From NCBI GenBank assembly GCA_030844895.1, contig CM061234.1:15683573-15747572 (forward strand): a stretch of DNA of 64,000 nt. The letters are read 5' to 3'. The translations under genes were made by a program, and so were the position numbers. This document shows positions 21,959 to 33,848 of the stretch, in pieces. A model generated the notes under the pieces. It had not been told where the DNA came from and did no database searches. It saw nothing but the letters and a program-made list of their open reading frames with translations. Numbering within the stretch: the first letter of the stretch is position 1; each line of letters starts with the position of its first letter. This stretch comes from Ambrosia x helenae (lineage: Eukaryota > Streptophyta > Magnoliopsida > Asterales > Asteraceae).

Positions 21959-22560
21959 TTATATATTAAATAATCTTCCACTGGGAAATTTGAAGTACTT
22001 CAATTAAATATAAAAAATTTAAAACCCTAATAAACTATCCGTTCACGAACATAAACGAACGAACACGGCCTCTATTCATGTTCGTTTGTTTAACTTAACG
22101 AACGTAACTTCCTGTTTGTGTTCGTTCATTTATTAAACGAATGAACACAAACGAACTTCCCGTCGAACAATTCACAAACTGTTCGCCAAACGTTTGGTTT
22201 GTTTACAGCCCTAATTTTAAACCATTTCAAACTAAACCCACTTTTTTCCTACAACCCCAAACCATTCCAAACTTCCACTTTATCACCTACTTTTCCTTTT
22301 ATTTAATTTATTCCTCACACAATTTTTCTTATTTATTTAATATTAAAATATACGTATGGGCACACCTTACAAGTCCACCGGACCATTCGGTATACCAGAG
22401 GAACCACCTCTACCTTTTCTCCTCGAATGCAAAAAGTTGATTGTTGGTTTATCTATTGAGTTTGTACCGTCCGCTACAAGAGCATTGTAGGTGCTCTAAG
22501 TTGGGTTTCAATTTCTTAAGTGAATAACGGGCCTACACATGATTATTAGGTATACGCAAC

Positions 22561-23134
22561 TTAGAGGTGAGCAAAAAAACCGGTTCGGGAATCGAAACCG
22601 GTCAAAACCGGTTTCACGTGAAACCGGTACTAAAAAAATCTCAAACCGAGCCGAGCTGAACCGAAAACCGGCCTAAAACCGACGGAAAAACCGGTCAAAA
22701 GAAACCGAAACTGAACCGAAACCGGTACACAAACCGGCCGAAACCGAAAAAAACCGAACCGAAACCGAACCGAAACCGATTTAAGAAAAATACATTTTTT
22801 GGCCATAAACACAAATAAAACTTTGTTTTTTTTGTATTAAATATTCAATTTCCTTTTTTTAGAAAACCCTAAAAGTTATTAAAAGTTAAATTTTATGTAA
22901 TTTATACGATTTTAAAAAGTACGCGAAAAACCGATTAAGAACCGAAACCGAAACAAACCGAAACTGAAACCGTACCGAAACCGGTCTTCGAAACCGGTAT
23001 TACGAATCGACAGAACCGGTCCAAAACCAAACCGGTTTGGAACCGAAACCGGTTCGACCAGGAACCAGTACTGTAGCGAACCGGTTTGGAACTGAAACCG
23101 GTTCGACAAAAAAAAACCGATTTGCTCACCTCTA
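22561..23134. mobile_element. Non-autonomous hAT element, AACCGGTTT-rich
   Basis: TIRs TAGAGGTGAGCAAA and TTTGCTCACCTCTA. TACGCAAC flanks both ends (22553-22560 and 23135-23142), with one extra T beside the left copy. The interior is two blocks of AAACCGGTT, CCGAAACCG and GGTTTCG words separated by AT-rich sequence. Minus-strand ORFs rich in Phe/Arg/Val are read-throughs of this repeat. Confidence 0.82.
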
Positions 23135-23324
23135 TACGCAACACAAAAGGATACATGTGTTTATAATAAGGTTAACATCATTTAAAAGTGAGTACACTAG
23201 TTATACTTTCTGAAAAAAAATTTAAATAACTTCATGTATAATTTAAATAAAATATACGAAGTTAAAAAGTGAAGACTAAAACAAGTTACAAAACAAAAGA
23301 CATTTTTTTTATGAAAGTATAGTT

Positions 23325-24078
23325 TGTTGGATATATAGGATGTCCGATGTAATTAAAAGTCGAGATCAACGTAACCCGAACCGGTACGATCCGAAGAGTT
23401 ACACGTTGGTACACGAATCAGATAAGTTCACGCGTTGGTGGATTATTATTTATGAAATAATAATTGTTTTAGTCTTGAGGGATTTAATATTAATAAGATT
23501 AATATTAAGGAGTATCTTGAGGGACTTAATGTTAATAAGATTAATATTAAGGAGTATTAAGATATTTAGCAAGGGGCTTATTGCAAGTTGTTGTCTTATA
23601 AAAGGAGGGTTAAGGAGTAAACCCTAATGCACACTTTTGATAAAACAACAAACCCTTGCCTCCTCTTCTTGGCTTTTTGCGGCCGCCACCAAAGAAAAGA
23701 AGGCCGCCGCCTTCTTCTTTTTTTTGTTCGGCCATCAACCACCACAAGCCACCACCTTCCTCTTGCAAGTGTTGTTTCCCGGTTGGTTCGTGCTCGGTTG
23801 TGAACTTCCTACTAGCGAGGATTCGTTGTAACCCGCGTGTTACAATTCCGGTGTAGTCGTCAAAGGTTGATTACTAAACCCCCTATGGTTGTTTATTATT
23901 TATTTGTTTATACGCGTTTAACTGAGATCCTGATTGGGAATATTTTATTAATCGGATTAATAAAATTAAATATATATTTATTCATATAAATCGGCTAATA
24001 TTATATAATGTATATAATCGATTTTTCTAATAAATATAAACCGCTTCCGATGTGTATACGATACCATGATTCCCAACA
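23325..24078 (+). repeat. 5' LTR of the copia element
   Basis: 754 bp, TGTTGG...CCAACA. A TATA box (TATAAAAGG) lies at 23597-23605, giving a predicted start near 23630. A proline/phenylalanine-rich ORF over the LTR is present in both LTRs and reflects composition only. Confidence 0.93.
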
Positions 24079-24079
24079 G

Positions 24080-24093
24080 TGGTATCAGAGCCA
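24080..24093 (+). other. Primer binding site (initiator tRNA-Met)
   Basis: TGGTATCAGAGCCA begins one base after the LTR and is complementary to initiator tRNA-Met. Confidence 0.92.
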
Positions 24094-25323
24094 CGGTTAC
24101 GCGCGTATAGATGGTAAAGTTATAATTTTGATCTATGTTTTATTTGTCAAAAAATTGTTTATTTTGACAAAAGATCAAAAGCTTTTAGTTGTTCATGGAT
24201 TGTGATGTGAATCGAGCCCTGGGTATTTGACCCATGTCATGGTTGTGTTTGTGATGGTTTTATTTCTTTATTGATTTGTATTTTTTTATTATGGATATTG
24301 GATCCGGTGTAATAGATAGGATTAGAATAGATTTGATTTTATTGTATTTTCAAATTTATTGTTGTAATCCTACAAGTACAAGATCAAGACGAAGATATAA
24401 AGGACGAACAGGTTCCATGAAGATAGAGATCTCGGGTCAAGTGGGAGCTATATCAAAATAGTTTTTAAACCCTTTTGAGTAGTTCGTTTCGTTTCTGGCT
24501 AAAACGAAACGGGCGACCTATTAGGGGCTCGATTCGTTTAATTTTATTGTTATGTTTTGTGGTTGTGGTTTATTTATTGTAAATAATTTAGATAACCCAA
24601 AATAAATAAAATTTTCACAATCATGGCAACGGTTTTATTAAAACAAGTTTTATAAAACCGAAAAGCATATTTAATAAAAGGAGTTTTATTAATATTAAAA
24701 CAAGTGTATTCGCGATAATACGACCAACGTAGTTTAAATAGGGTATTTAAAACTATACCGAGTCGAGTGTTGAAAGGAGTTTCAATTATCACGAATAATA
24801 TAAAATTGGATTTTATAAACTGTTGTGTGACTCACATCATGCTAACGAGTCATTCAATATATATTTATGGTAAATATTAAAAATTAAATCCCAATTTTAA
24901 ATTGATGTTTCATGCCACCCTTAACGAGTTAACACTCCATTCTATATCGAATCCAAATGTTAGTGTTGACCCTGCATCTGGGCATTGATCATGAGTGAAG
25001 GTAATCATCGCGGTTCCTGTGTAACATAGGCCGGTGTTACAGTTAACAGTAAAGGACCAAACATCGCTTGTTTGACAAGTGGGCATAGTTGGGGTTAAAC
25101 ATACATCGCTTTTAGTGATAACCCCAAAAAGGAGAGTTGTGTAGTGGACACAATTAACAATCGTTGTTTACCTACCTAATCATGCCAGTGGACAGTGCTA
25201 AGCCAGTTCATTGTGTATTGATGAATCGGGATCTCATCCTAATTAATTTTGCTTTTTGGGTCATAAAATAATTAGGATACTTAAAACATGAAATACTAAT
25301 AAATTAGATTTTGAACTTTGTAG
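24094..25323 (+). other. Copia leader, no ORF
   Basis: About 1.2 kb of untranslated leader between the primer site and the gag start, AT-rich, without a recognisable motif. Confidence 0.7.
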
Positions 25324-28300
25324 ATGTCAACTTAAAACAATTCCGCCTCCCAATTCTCTCTCAAGTCCATCTTAGAGAAGGACAAACTTAACCACTCCAA
25401 CTTCATGGGCTGGCACCGCAACTTGAAAATTGTTCTCAAGGCGGAGAACAAGTTGTATGTTCTAGAAACGCCAGTTAGCACTCGTGTGCTAAAAATGAAG
25501 GCATATCTTGATCACTTGGCTCGTCTGGAATACCCCTTGAGCGATGAGTTAGCGGGGGGATATTATCCTAAACTCATTGCCCAAGTCATATGACCAGTTC
25601 ATTATGAACTACAATATGAACGGGATGGAAAAGACACTTGCAGAACTGCATCAGATGCTCAAAACTGTTGAGGTGAACATACCTAGCAAGACTGCACCAG
25701 TGCTAGTGATCAAGGAGGGACAAGTTAAGAAACCTAACACCAAGAAAATGGGCAATCAGGGCAAAGGGAAGGGGCAAAGGCAAATATATATGTTGCCAAT
25801 AAGAAACCTCGAAAAGATGCCAAGTGTTTTCATTGTGATGAAACTGGGCACTGGAAGAGGAACTGTGCTAAGTATTTAGCTGAGCTGAAGCAAGCTAAGG
25901 CTTTAGGAGGAGAGTCCTCAAGTATATATGTTATTGAAATCTTTGCTTTTCCTAGCAAAACATGGGTGTTTGACACAGGATGTGGTTTCCACATTTGTAA
26001 TGTTTTGCAAGGACTAAGAAAGATTAGAAAGCTGAAACAAGGCGACTTGGAGGTCCATGTTGGCAATGGACAAAGAGTTGCTGTGAAGGCTATAGGAGAA
26101 TGTGTTCTCTTACTTCCTTCTGGTTTAGAACTTGTTTTGAACAATGTTTATTACATTCCTAGTGTGACTAGAAATATTGTTTCAGTTTTGGCTTTGCGAG
26201 GACAAGGTTTTAATTATCGTTTCAATGGGGAATTTATTTCTGCTTATTTTAACGATGTATTTTACTTTGATGCAAAACCCAACAATGGGATCTATGAGAT
26301 AGAAATTTAAAACGATAACATATTATGTAATATCTCCCATAAACGTAATAAGTTGGACTTTAATGATACGTATATGTGGCATTGTAGACTTGGTCACATA
26401 AGTGAGAATCGTGTTAAACAACTCAAAACCGCAGGAATCCTGGATTCCAAGGGTTCAGAGTCGTTTGGAAAATGCGAATCATGCTTAAGTGGAAAGTTAA
26501 CGAAAGCACCTTTTTCAAATGTTGGAGAAAGAGCTGATGATCTGTTAGGACTTGTACATACAGATGTATGTGGTCCATTCAGAACAATGTCAAGACATGG
26601 AGAAAGATACTTTGTTACATTTACTGATGATTTCAGTAGACATGGTTATGTTTATCTTATGAAGCATAAACATGAAACTCTTGAAAAGTTCAAAGAGTAC
26701 CAAAACGAAGTAGAAAATCAGCTAAATAGAACTATTAAAATGCTTCGATCAGATCGAGGCGGTGAATATCTTAGTCAGGAATTCATCGACCATCTAAAGG
26801 ATTGTGGAATAGTTTCACAACTCACTCCACTTGGAACACCGCAACATAATGGTGTGTCTGAGCGGAGAAATCGAACTCTATTAGATATGATTCGATCAAT
26901 GATGTGTCGAACAAACCTTCCAAAATCCTTTTGGAGTTATGCTTTGGAAACTGCCGCAAGACTTGTGAATATAGCTCCAACGAAGAAGGTTGATAAAACG
27001 CCTTATGAGATAGGCATGGAAAGAAACCTCATGTATCCTACCTTAAAGTCTGGGGATGTAATGCTTATGTCACTCTAGAATCTTCGGATAAACTAGATCC
27101 CAGAGGCGAAAAAGTGGTTTTCGTTGGATACGGTAAGAAGATCGGTTACCTGTTCTACCACCCCACTGAAAATAAGATTTTCACCAAACGCAGAGGTACT
27201 TTCTTAGAGGAAGAGCTTCTGGCGCGAGGGATTGGAGATAACTATGTGGATCTTGAAGAAATTCGAGAATCACAAGTGACTGAACCAGCTGTTCAGACAG
27301 AACCAGATGTAACTGATCCAGTTGTTGAAGTTGAGCCTGAGTGGACTCAAGAAACAACAGAAACACCAAGTGTTCGGAAAAGTATTAGGGATCGTCGTGC
27401 ACCGGTAAGGTATGACGATATCTTCATGATTGATGAAGCTGAGCCTACTACTTACAAAGCTGCAATCTTGGATTCAGAATCCAAGAAATGGCAAGAAGCC
27501 ATGACTGCAGAGATGCAATCCATGTATGATAACCAAGTCTGGGATTTGGTTGATCTTCCTACCGAATGTCGGACTGTGGGAAACAAATGGATCTTCAAAA
27601 AGAAGACTGACATGGATGGGAATGTGCAAACCTACAAAGCAAGGCTTGTAGCGAAAGGTTTTACTCAGACTCAAGGAATTGACTATGAGGAAACTTTCTC
27701 GCCAGTGGCCATGCTTAAGTCTATTAGAATTCTACTTGCCATTGCTGCATATTATGACTATGAGATATGGCAGATGGATGTCAAAACCGCGTTCCTTAAT
27801 GGACACTTACTGGAAGATGTCTATATGGTTCAACCTGAAGGTTTTGTCGATCCAAAGAATCCTAATAAGGTGTGCAAGCTGAATAAATCCATCTATGGAT
27901 TAAAGCAAGCATCTCGCAGCTGGAATCTCCGTTTTGATCAGAAAATCAAAGAGTTTGGTTTTATCAAGAACGAAGATGAACCGTGTGTTTACAAGAAGTC
28001 TAGTGGGAGCTATATTACTTTTCTTATACTGTATGTAGATGACATACTAATCATTGGAAACAATATCCCTATGCTTAAAGATGTTAAGACCTGGTTGGGT
28101 AAATGTTTCGCAATGAAAGATCTTGGTGAAGCCGCTTATATTCTCTTATATTCTGGGAATAAAGATTTATAGAGATAGATCAAAGCGGTTATTGGGTTTG
28201 AGTCAAAGTACATATATTGATAAGGTCTTACGACGCTTCTCAATGCAAGACTCAAAAAGGGGGCTCTTGCCCATGGCACATGGAACCATTCTTGATAACA

Positions 28301-29041
28301 AGCAGTGTGCAAATACTGAAGAGGAAAGGAAGAAAATGGAAGGTGTTCCATATGCTTCTGCGATTGGTTCCATCATGTATGCCATGTTATGTACTAGACC
28401 TGATGTCTCGTATGCTCTTAGCATGACGAGTAGATATCAACAGAATCCAGGAGAGAGTCACTAGGCTGCAGTGAAGAACATTCTTAATTCTTAAGTACTT
28501 AAGAAGGACTAAGGACATGTTCTTAATATGTAGAGGACTGGATGAGGAGCTGTCAGTTAAGTGTTATACTGATGCAAGCTTCCAGACTGATCGTGATGAT
28601 TCAAGGTCACAAATGGGATATGTTTTCATTCTGAATGGTGGGGCTGTAACTTGGAACAGCTTTAAGCAAAGTGTGGTTGCTTAATCCACATGTGAATCAG
28701 AATACAATGCTGCATCGGATGCTGTAAAGGAGGCTGCCTGGATGAAGAAGTTCATTGGTGATCTCGATGTTATGCCTAGCATAAAGAAACCAATCGAGAT
28801 ACTGTGTGACAACATTGGTGCCATTGCTCTTGCAAAGGAACCAAGGTCACTTCAGACTACAAGGCATATACTCAAGAAATTCCACTATATTAGAGAGATA
28901 ATAGGACGTGGAGACATCGTAATAAACAAAGTTCATACAGATCTGAATCTGGCTGACCTCTTTACTAAGCCTTTACCTCAAGTTAAACATGAGGAGCATG
29001 CTGGAAAGATAGGGCTTAGAGTTGCTAGACAGTGGGCATGA
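25324..29041 (+). pseudogene. Copia gag-pol, disrupted
   Basis: Order: Gag start at 25324 (MST then stop TAA at 25333), LEKDKLNHSNFMGWHRNLKI, an apparent internal gag deletion after YVLETPV, then a frameshift at the G-run near 25555. A zinc knuckle CFHCDETGHWKRNC (about 25827-25870), protease VFDTGCGFHIC (about 25965), a stop near 26308, GAG-pre-integrase WHCRLGH...CESCLSGK and integrase core DVCGPFRTMS...RSDRGGEYLS...NGVSERRNRT follow to 27078. After a frameshift near 27050 come RT blocks (WIFKKKTDMDGNVQTYKARL, QMDVKTAFLNG, LYVDDILIIG) to 28172, another shift near 28140, stop at 28462, and RNase H pieces ending DLFTKPLPQVKHEEH. It cannot make a polyprotein, so this copy must have been mobilised in trans or decayed after insertion. 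Confidence 0.92.
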
Positions 29042-29918
29042 TCTGTAGTTAGTATTGGTGTTTTATTTTGAACTATGACAGTTATATTGAATGTTTATTT
29101 GATTTAATGGGTTAAATGCAAATTTAAATATTTATTAACTGTGTTCATTATTTGTATGTTTAAATCCTTGAATAAGAGTATTCTAAATGTCCGTAGTCGA
29201 TCAAATTGCATGGGAATGAATTTGAATGTAAGACTATTGTGAATTGAGATGGTTGTATTCATGAGATGAATAACTCAAGGGTTTGAGGATCATAATTCAC
29301 AGATATCATTAGGGAATGATATTGGATGTAACTCGCTTCAAAACGATCTCCATGGATCGGTGTCATGAGATGTTTTGATATTGATATGTTCAATCTGTCC
29401 TTTTTCCTAAGGCACATATTAAACTACATTGATCAAGGACTATCTTTGATGTTATCTTACACTATCCTGAAACATGGGTAGGAATAAGGGTAGCGTTGGG
29501 AGAAATCCGAGATTAAGTGGGAGTTGTATGACGCTGATGGAATTCTGTACTTCTATATGATTAGAAGTCTAGACATTCTGGCGCCCTCGTAAAACTCAAA
29601 CTGGTATAAACGCGTGGCCACGCTCGGACTAAGGTAGTTCGTTAGACCACTTTGAATTAGAGACGAGAATAGAGAATAGTTGATCACTATATAAGAATGA
29701 ATGATCCATGTCTTATGATCAACGGATGTCTATACAGAAGGGACTTATTGATATAATTATCAGGGCTATAGTATTTGGTTAAGTAAAGCGTTACTTGAAC
29801 TCAAAGAACTAGTTGACGACTGTAAAGTGTCATACTGGTTTGGGTGCAATGCGATGCAGCTAGGCGTCCAACTCTGCGCACGTTGACTCATTTAATTAAA
29901 ATCGTCCAAGTGGGAGAT
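29042..29918 (+). other. Copia 3' non-coding region and polypurine tract
   Basis: About 880 nt after the RNase H remnant, without ORF. It ends in CAAGTGGGAGAT directly before the 3' LTR, the polypurine tract. Confidence 0.75.
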
Positions 29919-30675
29919 TGTTGGATATATAGGATGTCCGATGTAATTAAAAGTCGAGATCAACGTAACCCGAACCGGTACGATCCGAAGAGTTACACGT
30001 TGGTACACGAATCAGATAAGTTCACGCGTTGGTGGATTATTATTTATGAAATAATAATTGTTTTAGTCTTGAGGGATTTAATATTAATAAGATTAATATT
30101 AAGGAGTATCTTGAGGGACTTAATGTTAATAAGATTAATATTAAGGAGTATTAAGATATTTAGCAAGGGGTTTATTGCAAGTTGTTGTCTTATAAAAGGA
30201 GGGTTAAGGAGTAAACCCTAATGCACACTTTTGATAAAACAACAAACCCTTGCCTCCTCTTCTTGGCTTTTTGCGGCCGCCACCAAAGAAAAGAAGGCCG
30301 CCGCCTTCTTCTTTTTTTTTTTGTTCGGCCATCAACCACCACAAGCCACCACCTTCCTCTTGCAAGTGTTGTTTCCCGGTTGGTTCGTGCTCGGTTGTAA
30401 ACTTCCTACTAGCGAGGATTCGTTGTAACCCGCGTGTTACAATTCCGGTGTAGTCGTCAAAGATTGATTACTAAACCCCCTATGGTTGTTTATTATTTAT
30501 TTGTTTATACGCGTTTAACTGAGATCCTGATTGGGAATATTTTATTAATCGGATTAATAAAATTAAATATATATTTATTCATATAAATCGGCTAATATTA
30601 TATAATGTATATAATCGATTTTTCTAATAAATATAAACCGCTTCCGCTGTGTATACGATACCATGATTCCCAACC
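29919..30675 (+). repeat. 3' LTR of the copia element
   Basis: 757 bp. It differs from the 5' LTR at about five positions plus a longer T-run. The last base is C instead of A. TSD TAGTT follows. Confidence 0.92.
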
Positions 30676-30680
30676 TAGTT

Positions 30681-31765
30681 TTATAGAATTTATAAAAGCT
30701 TATATCTTTAAAAGGGTAAAAAGAATAGTTAACGTGAGAAGTGAAGGATGGTAAATTTTTTTTTTTTGAATTTTTTTTTCATATTGTTAAACATGTAATT
30801 TAGTACTGAAATCTTAAAAAAACAAAAAATTCTTTTTTTTTGTGTAGAGTAATTACGTAATTACTGTTGTAGAGTAATTACTCTAGTGTAAAATACTATA
30901 ATTACTTTAATGACGTAATTACGCTAAAAAAAACTCTTTTATTATTTTTTTTTTGTATTATTCATCTAAAAGCATGTTTAAGCAGATGAGAAAAAAAAAT
31001 AAAAAAAAAATAATAATTTTTTTCCCATTCACTTCTTAGGGTTAGTAAGTTAAACCTATTTATATTTGATCTTTATTCTTAATATATATAATTTTGCAAA
31101 ATTTGAACACTCGAGCACTTGAATAAAAGGAGACAACTTATTAGTTACCACCATATCATGTCTCTTGAATACAATAGTTTCTAAATAAGTAGTCAACATT
31201 AAAGCTTTATATGATGTCATTTCTCAATCAAATGAGCTCATATCGGTGCAAAAGGTGCTCGAATTAAGAAATATGTTAAAACGAGCTATACATTAGCACA
31301 CGGGAAATGAGTTATATAATTAGGTTACTGTATTAATTATGAAATAGTTTAATTGAAAATTTTTGTATAATAAGTTATGAATATTAGATTTAAATAACTT
31401 TAACTATTAGCTATTGGTCGTCATTAAATATACAAGCTATTTTTTAAAAAAATAAGAAAAAAATGTTGTTACCTAGAGTTTTCACGAGTTTTTTCAATGA
31501 AGAGGGTTTTTACAGGATACTTAGCCTATATAACTGATATATCAAAACGGGAAAAATACTAACTATAACACATCTAATTATGAATAATGAATGGTTTATT
31601 ACGAATTAGTTTAATTACTCCTATACATATACATTCATTACATAAAAATTTTAAATAATTAAATTTTCTTGTATTCGACCTATTACAATTACAAAAGTAA
31701 TATCTCAGTTTGATACAATTACAAAAGTAATATCTCAGTTTGACATATCTATCTATCTCTCTCTA
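30681..31765. other. Upstream region of the BYPASS1-like gene, with a TAATTA palindrome cluster
   Basis: AT-rich. At 30846-30930 the 8-mer GTAATTAC recurs, including the 18-bp palindrome AGTAATTACGTAATTACT and the 14-bp AGAGTAATTACTCT. A 33-bp direct duplication (ATACAATTACAAAAGTAATATCTCAGTTTGA-type unit) lies at about 31682-31743. TAATTA is the core of many homeodomain sites, but a regulatory role is only a guess. Confidence 0.5.
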
Positions 31766-31775
31766 TATATAAATA
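31766..31775 (+). promoter_or_regulatory. TATA box of the BYPASS1-like gene
   Basis: TATATAAATA after a CT-rich stretch, 126 nt upstream of the ATG at 31901. Confidence 0.55.
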
Positions 31776-31900
31776 TACTAAAGTACCCCAAGTTTTGCTC
31801 ACTTTTTTGTGCCATCTCCCCATTTAAATACCCAACAATTTCCATCACCTTTTCCTACTTTGACACCAAAACCATAACCACCACCACAATCACCACCATA

Positions 31901-33309
31901 ATGCACCGTTCCACCACCGCCACCACCACCGTCAACGGCTTCTACACCTTCTTAACGCAAGGTCTCGACGATCTTTATCGATCATTTCACTCACACAACT
32001 TCATGTCCATTCATTTCCTCCAACATGTCCTCTCATGCCTTCAATCTTTCCATTCTCAGCTCATTTCTGTCGTCCAAAAACTCCACTTGCCCGTCGGCGA
32101 AAAATGGCTAGACGAATACATGGATGAAAGCGCGCGCCTCTGGGAAGTTTGTCATGTTATAAAATCCGGCTTATGTAACATGGAAACTTACTATTCGGCT
32201 GCGGTTGCCATCGCCGCCACCCTCGAAAATCACCACTTTTAAACCCGCAAATTTCGCGTCAGGTAATTTAATAATTTTTTTTGGCTAAACTAGTTTAAAA
32301 AAAAATTGGCTTGGTCGGTTGAACCGGTTTGTTTTCACGGTTTGAAAGTTTTAAACAACTTTTTTTTATTTCAAAAGCAAAATATTGAGTTACATTTTGA
32401 AAAAATAATAATGTTTTTTTTTTTATGAATGTGTTACGTATAAATAACTTTTTTTACTTTTAAAGTGAAAAAATAAATTAATAAATGTGTAATAGTCGGT
32501 TCGGTTTACACGGTCAGTTTCAAGTTTTAAATCATTAACTGTCAAACTGTAAAACAGACCGTGAACCGAACCGTATATATTTAAAACCAGCTAAACCGGC
32601 TGACTTTTTTTCATTTTTCGACGGTTTATGAACACCCCAAACCACTACTGGAATTGATGAAAGTAATCGGTTTGATCGATTATTAAACCCGAATATTATG
32701 CAGGTTCTAAGAGGGATCAATGGGTGTCTACGAGAGCGAGTCGGATTGGAGGAAGAGAACATGGGATTGATCCGAATGCGAATTCAGCCACTAATGATTA
32801 AATTCGATAAAAATGTGTTAATCGAATCGAAATTCAACGGTTTCAACGGGTTCAGAGGCGTTCTTTTCGCATTACGGAACACGAATTCATTGCTTATGAT
32901 GATCTTATTGAGTGGTTTGGTATATTGCTCACCTGTTACAAGGTTTTCTTCATCTTGTCATGGTAATAACATTAACACAATGGATTATAGCGAAGTTTTC
33001 GGGTCAGGTTTCATGGTTTCGGCATCAAGATTACATGAGAAAGTGATGGAGAATGAAGATGGGCAGAATGGTGTTTTGTTATATGAGTTTTGGAGTGCAG
33101 GAATAGCTATTGATGAACTGAAAACAGAGGTGGAAAGAATTAGAGGGACTGGAATGGAGTTTGATGTAAGTGAGAGGGTTGAAAAGGTAAAAAACTGTTT
33201 TGTGGGGTTACAATGTGGTGTTGAAAACATGATTGTGCAACTTGATGACTTTTTTGATGAGATTGTTGAAGCTAGGAAGAAGCTTTCTGACTTGTGTACT
33301 CATAATTAG
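31901..33309 (+). CDS. BYPASS1-like (BPS1-like) protein, two exons, apparent frameshift at the exon 1 end
   Basis: Exon 1 (31901-32262) encodes an N-terminus with FYTFLTQGLDDLYRSFHSHN and VGEKWLDEYMDESARLWEVC. Exon 2 (32704-33309) encodes VLRGINGCLRERVGLEEENM, FNGFRGVLFALRNTNSLLMM with a short hydrophobic stretch (MILLSGLVYC), and a C-terminal helical part ending KKLSDLCTHN. The domain plan matches the plant BYPASS1-like group as I know it: predicted helical proteins, with BPS1 itself implicated in root-to-shoot signalling. The intron (32263-32703) has canonical borders, CAG|GTAATT and ATGCAG|GTT. In the genomic reading, exon 1 hits TAA just after ENHHF (32241-32243), while the sequence before the donor reads NPQISRQ in the neighbouring frame and joins exon 2 in phase. 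So a single-base length change in the T-run at 32237-32240 separates it from an intact gene of about 320 residues. Either a young pseudogene or a sequencing error. Confidence 0.65.
32263..32703 (+). other. Intron of the BYPASS1-like gene
   Basis: 441 bp, AT-rich, GT...AG. It includes GGTTTGAACCG and ACGGTTTG-type inverted words (about 32500-32600) that may be a hAT remnant. Confidence 0.65.
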
Positions 33310-33831
33310 GAGTTCAAGAACTTGCTAAAAGGTCGAGGGTTCAAGTTTCACTTGCTGGTTGCCTGGTTTAATCTATGTGGGTTCGGGTTTAGTCGGCAGG
33401 CTTTAAATAGCTAGTGTCGGTAGGGTCAAATTTTCTTTCGTTAATAGGTACGCGTTATGGTTTCAAGTCTCGTTCTTTTACCTGTTTTGCTTTAACCAGC
33501 AAAATTTCGAGTTTACTCATTTTGTTGGGAAAAAGAAAGAGACTAGATTTGTGGATAAAGTGAAGAAAATCACTAAATAGACTATGAGTAGGTTCTATTT
33601 AACTTTCATATAATAATTCTTTTTGTTTATATTATTTCATTTTATTTTGTGGATTATGAAGGTCATTTTTCACTTGATGGTGAACTTTTGGTTTTTGTGC
33701 TTAAACTATGATACATGATGTTGACCCTTTTAGACATGAAGTTTCTTAACTCAAAAAGTGATGCTACAAGCTGAAAATATTATTTAAAACTTATTTGATT
33801 TTTGTTAAACTGAATTTTAAAATTTAATATT
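33310..33831. other. 3' flank of the BYPASS1-like gene
   Basis: Presumed 3' UTR and intergenic DNA. No other feature seen. Confidence 0.5.
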
Positions 33832-33848
33832 AACAAATATTTTTCCAA

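Larger units (their letters stand above)
8129..22213. mobile_element. Non-autonomous hAT element, hosting further insertions
   Basis: Ends TAGGGCTGTAAACGAACC and GGTTTGTTTACAGCCCTA are inverted, and a perfect 8-bp TSD ATTTTAAA lies at 8121-8128 and 22214-22221. The hAT-specific parts (8129 to about 8640 and about 22018-22213) are full of GTTCGTTTG, CACGAAC and GAACGAA motifs on both strands. Between them sit a TA-flanked element, a gypsy retrotransposon and a Helitron. No transposase ORF, so it would be mobilised in trans. Confidence 0.85.
8060..22496. mobile_element. Tourist-like (PIF/Harbinger) MITE, split by nested insertions
   Basis: TIRs GAGCATCCACAATGC (8060) and the inverted GCATTGTAGGTGCTC ending at 22496 are flanked by TAA at 8057-8059 and 22497-22499, the 3-bp duplication typical of PIF/Harbinger. 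Removing the hAT insertion and one TSD copy leaves about 344 bp (8060-8128 plus 22222-22496), a usual MITE size, with continuous AAACCAAAC/AAACTAAACC-type sequence across the join. This is the outermost shell of the nest. Confidence 0.72.
23325..30675 (+). mobile_element. Ty1/copia retrotransposon with decayed coding region
   Basis: 7.35 kb, plus orientation. LTRs 23325-24078 and 29919-30675, iMet primer site at 24080, polypurine tract before the 3' LTR, and TSD TAGTT at 23320-23324 and 30676-30680. The LTRs differ by about five substitutions and a 3-nt T-run change, while gag-pol carries at least eight inactivating lesions. Confidence 0.95.

Noticed and set aside
22141..22440. 99-residue ORF across the hAT/MITE border
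   Set aside because: It spans a transposon junction and has no similarity I recognise.
22630..23156. Phe/Arg/Val-rich minus-strand ORFs
   Set aside because: Translations of AACCGGTTT repeats inside the hAT element, open in more than one frame.
23637..23856. ORFs MIKQQTLASSSW... and MPPLLGFLRPPP...
   Set aside because: Both recur at 30231-30453 because they lie in the copia LTRs; two overlapping frames are open from composition alone.
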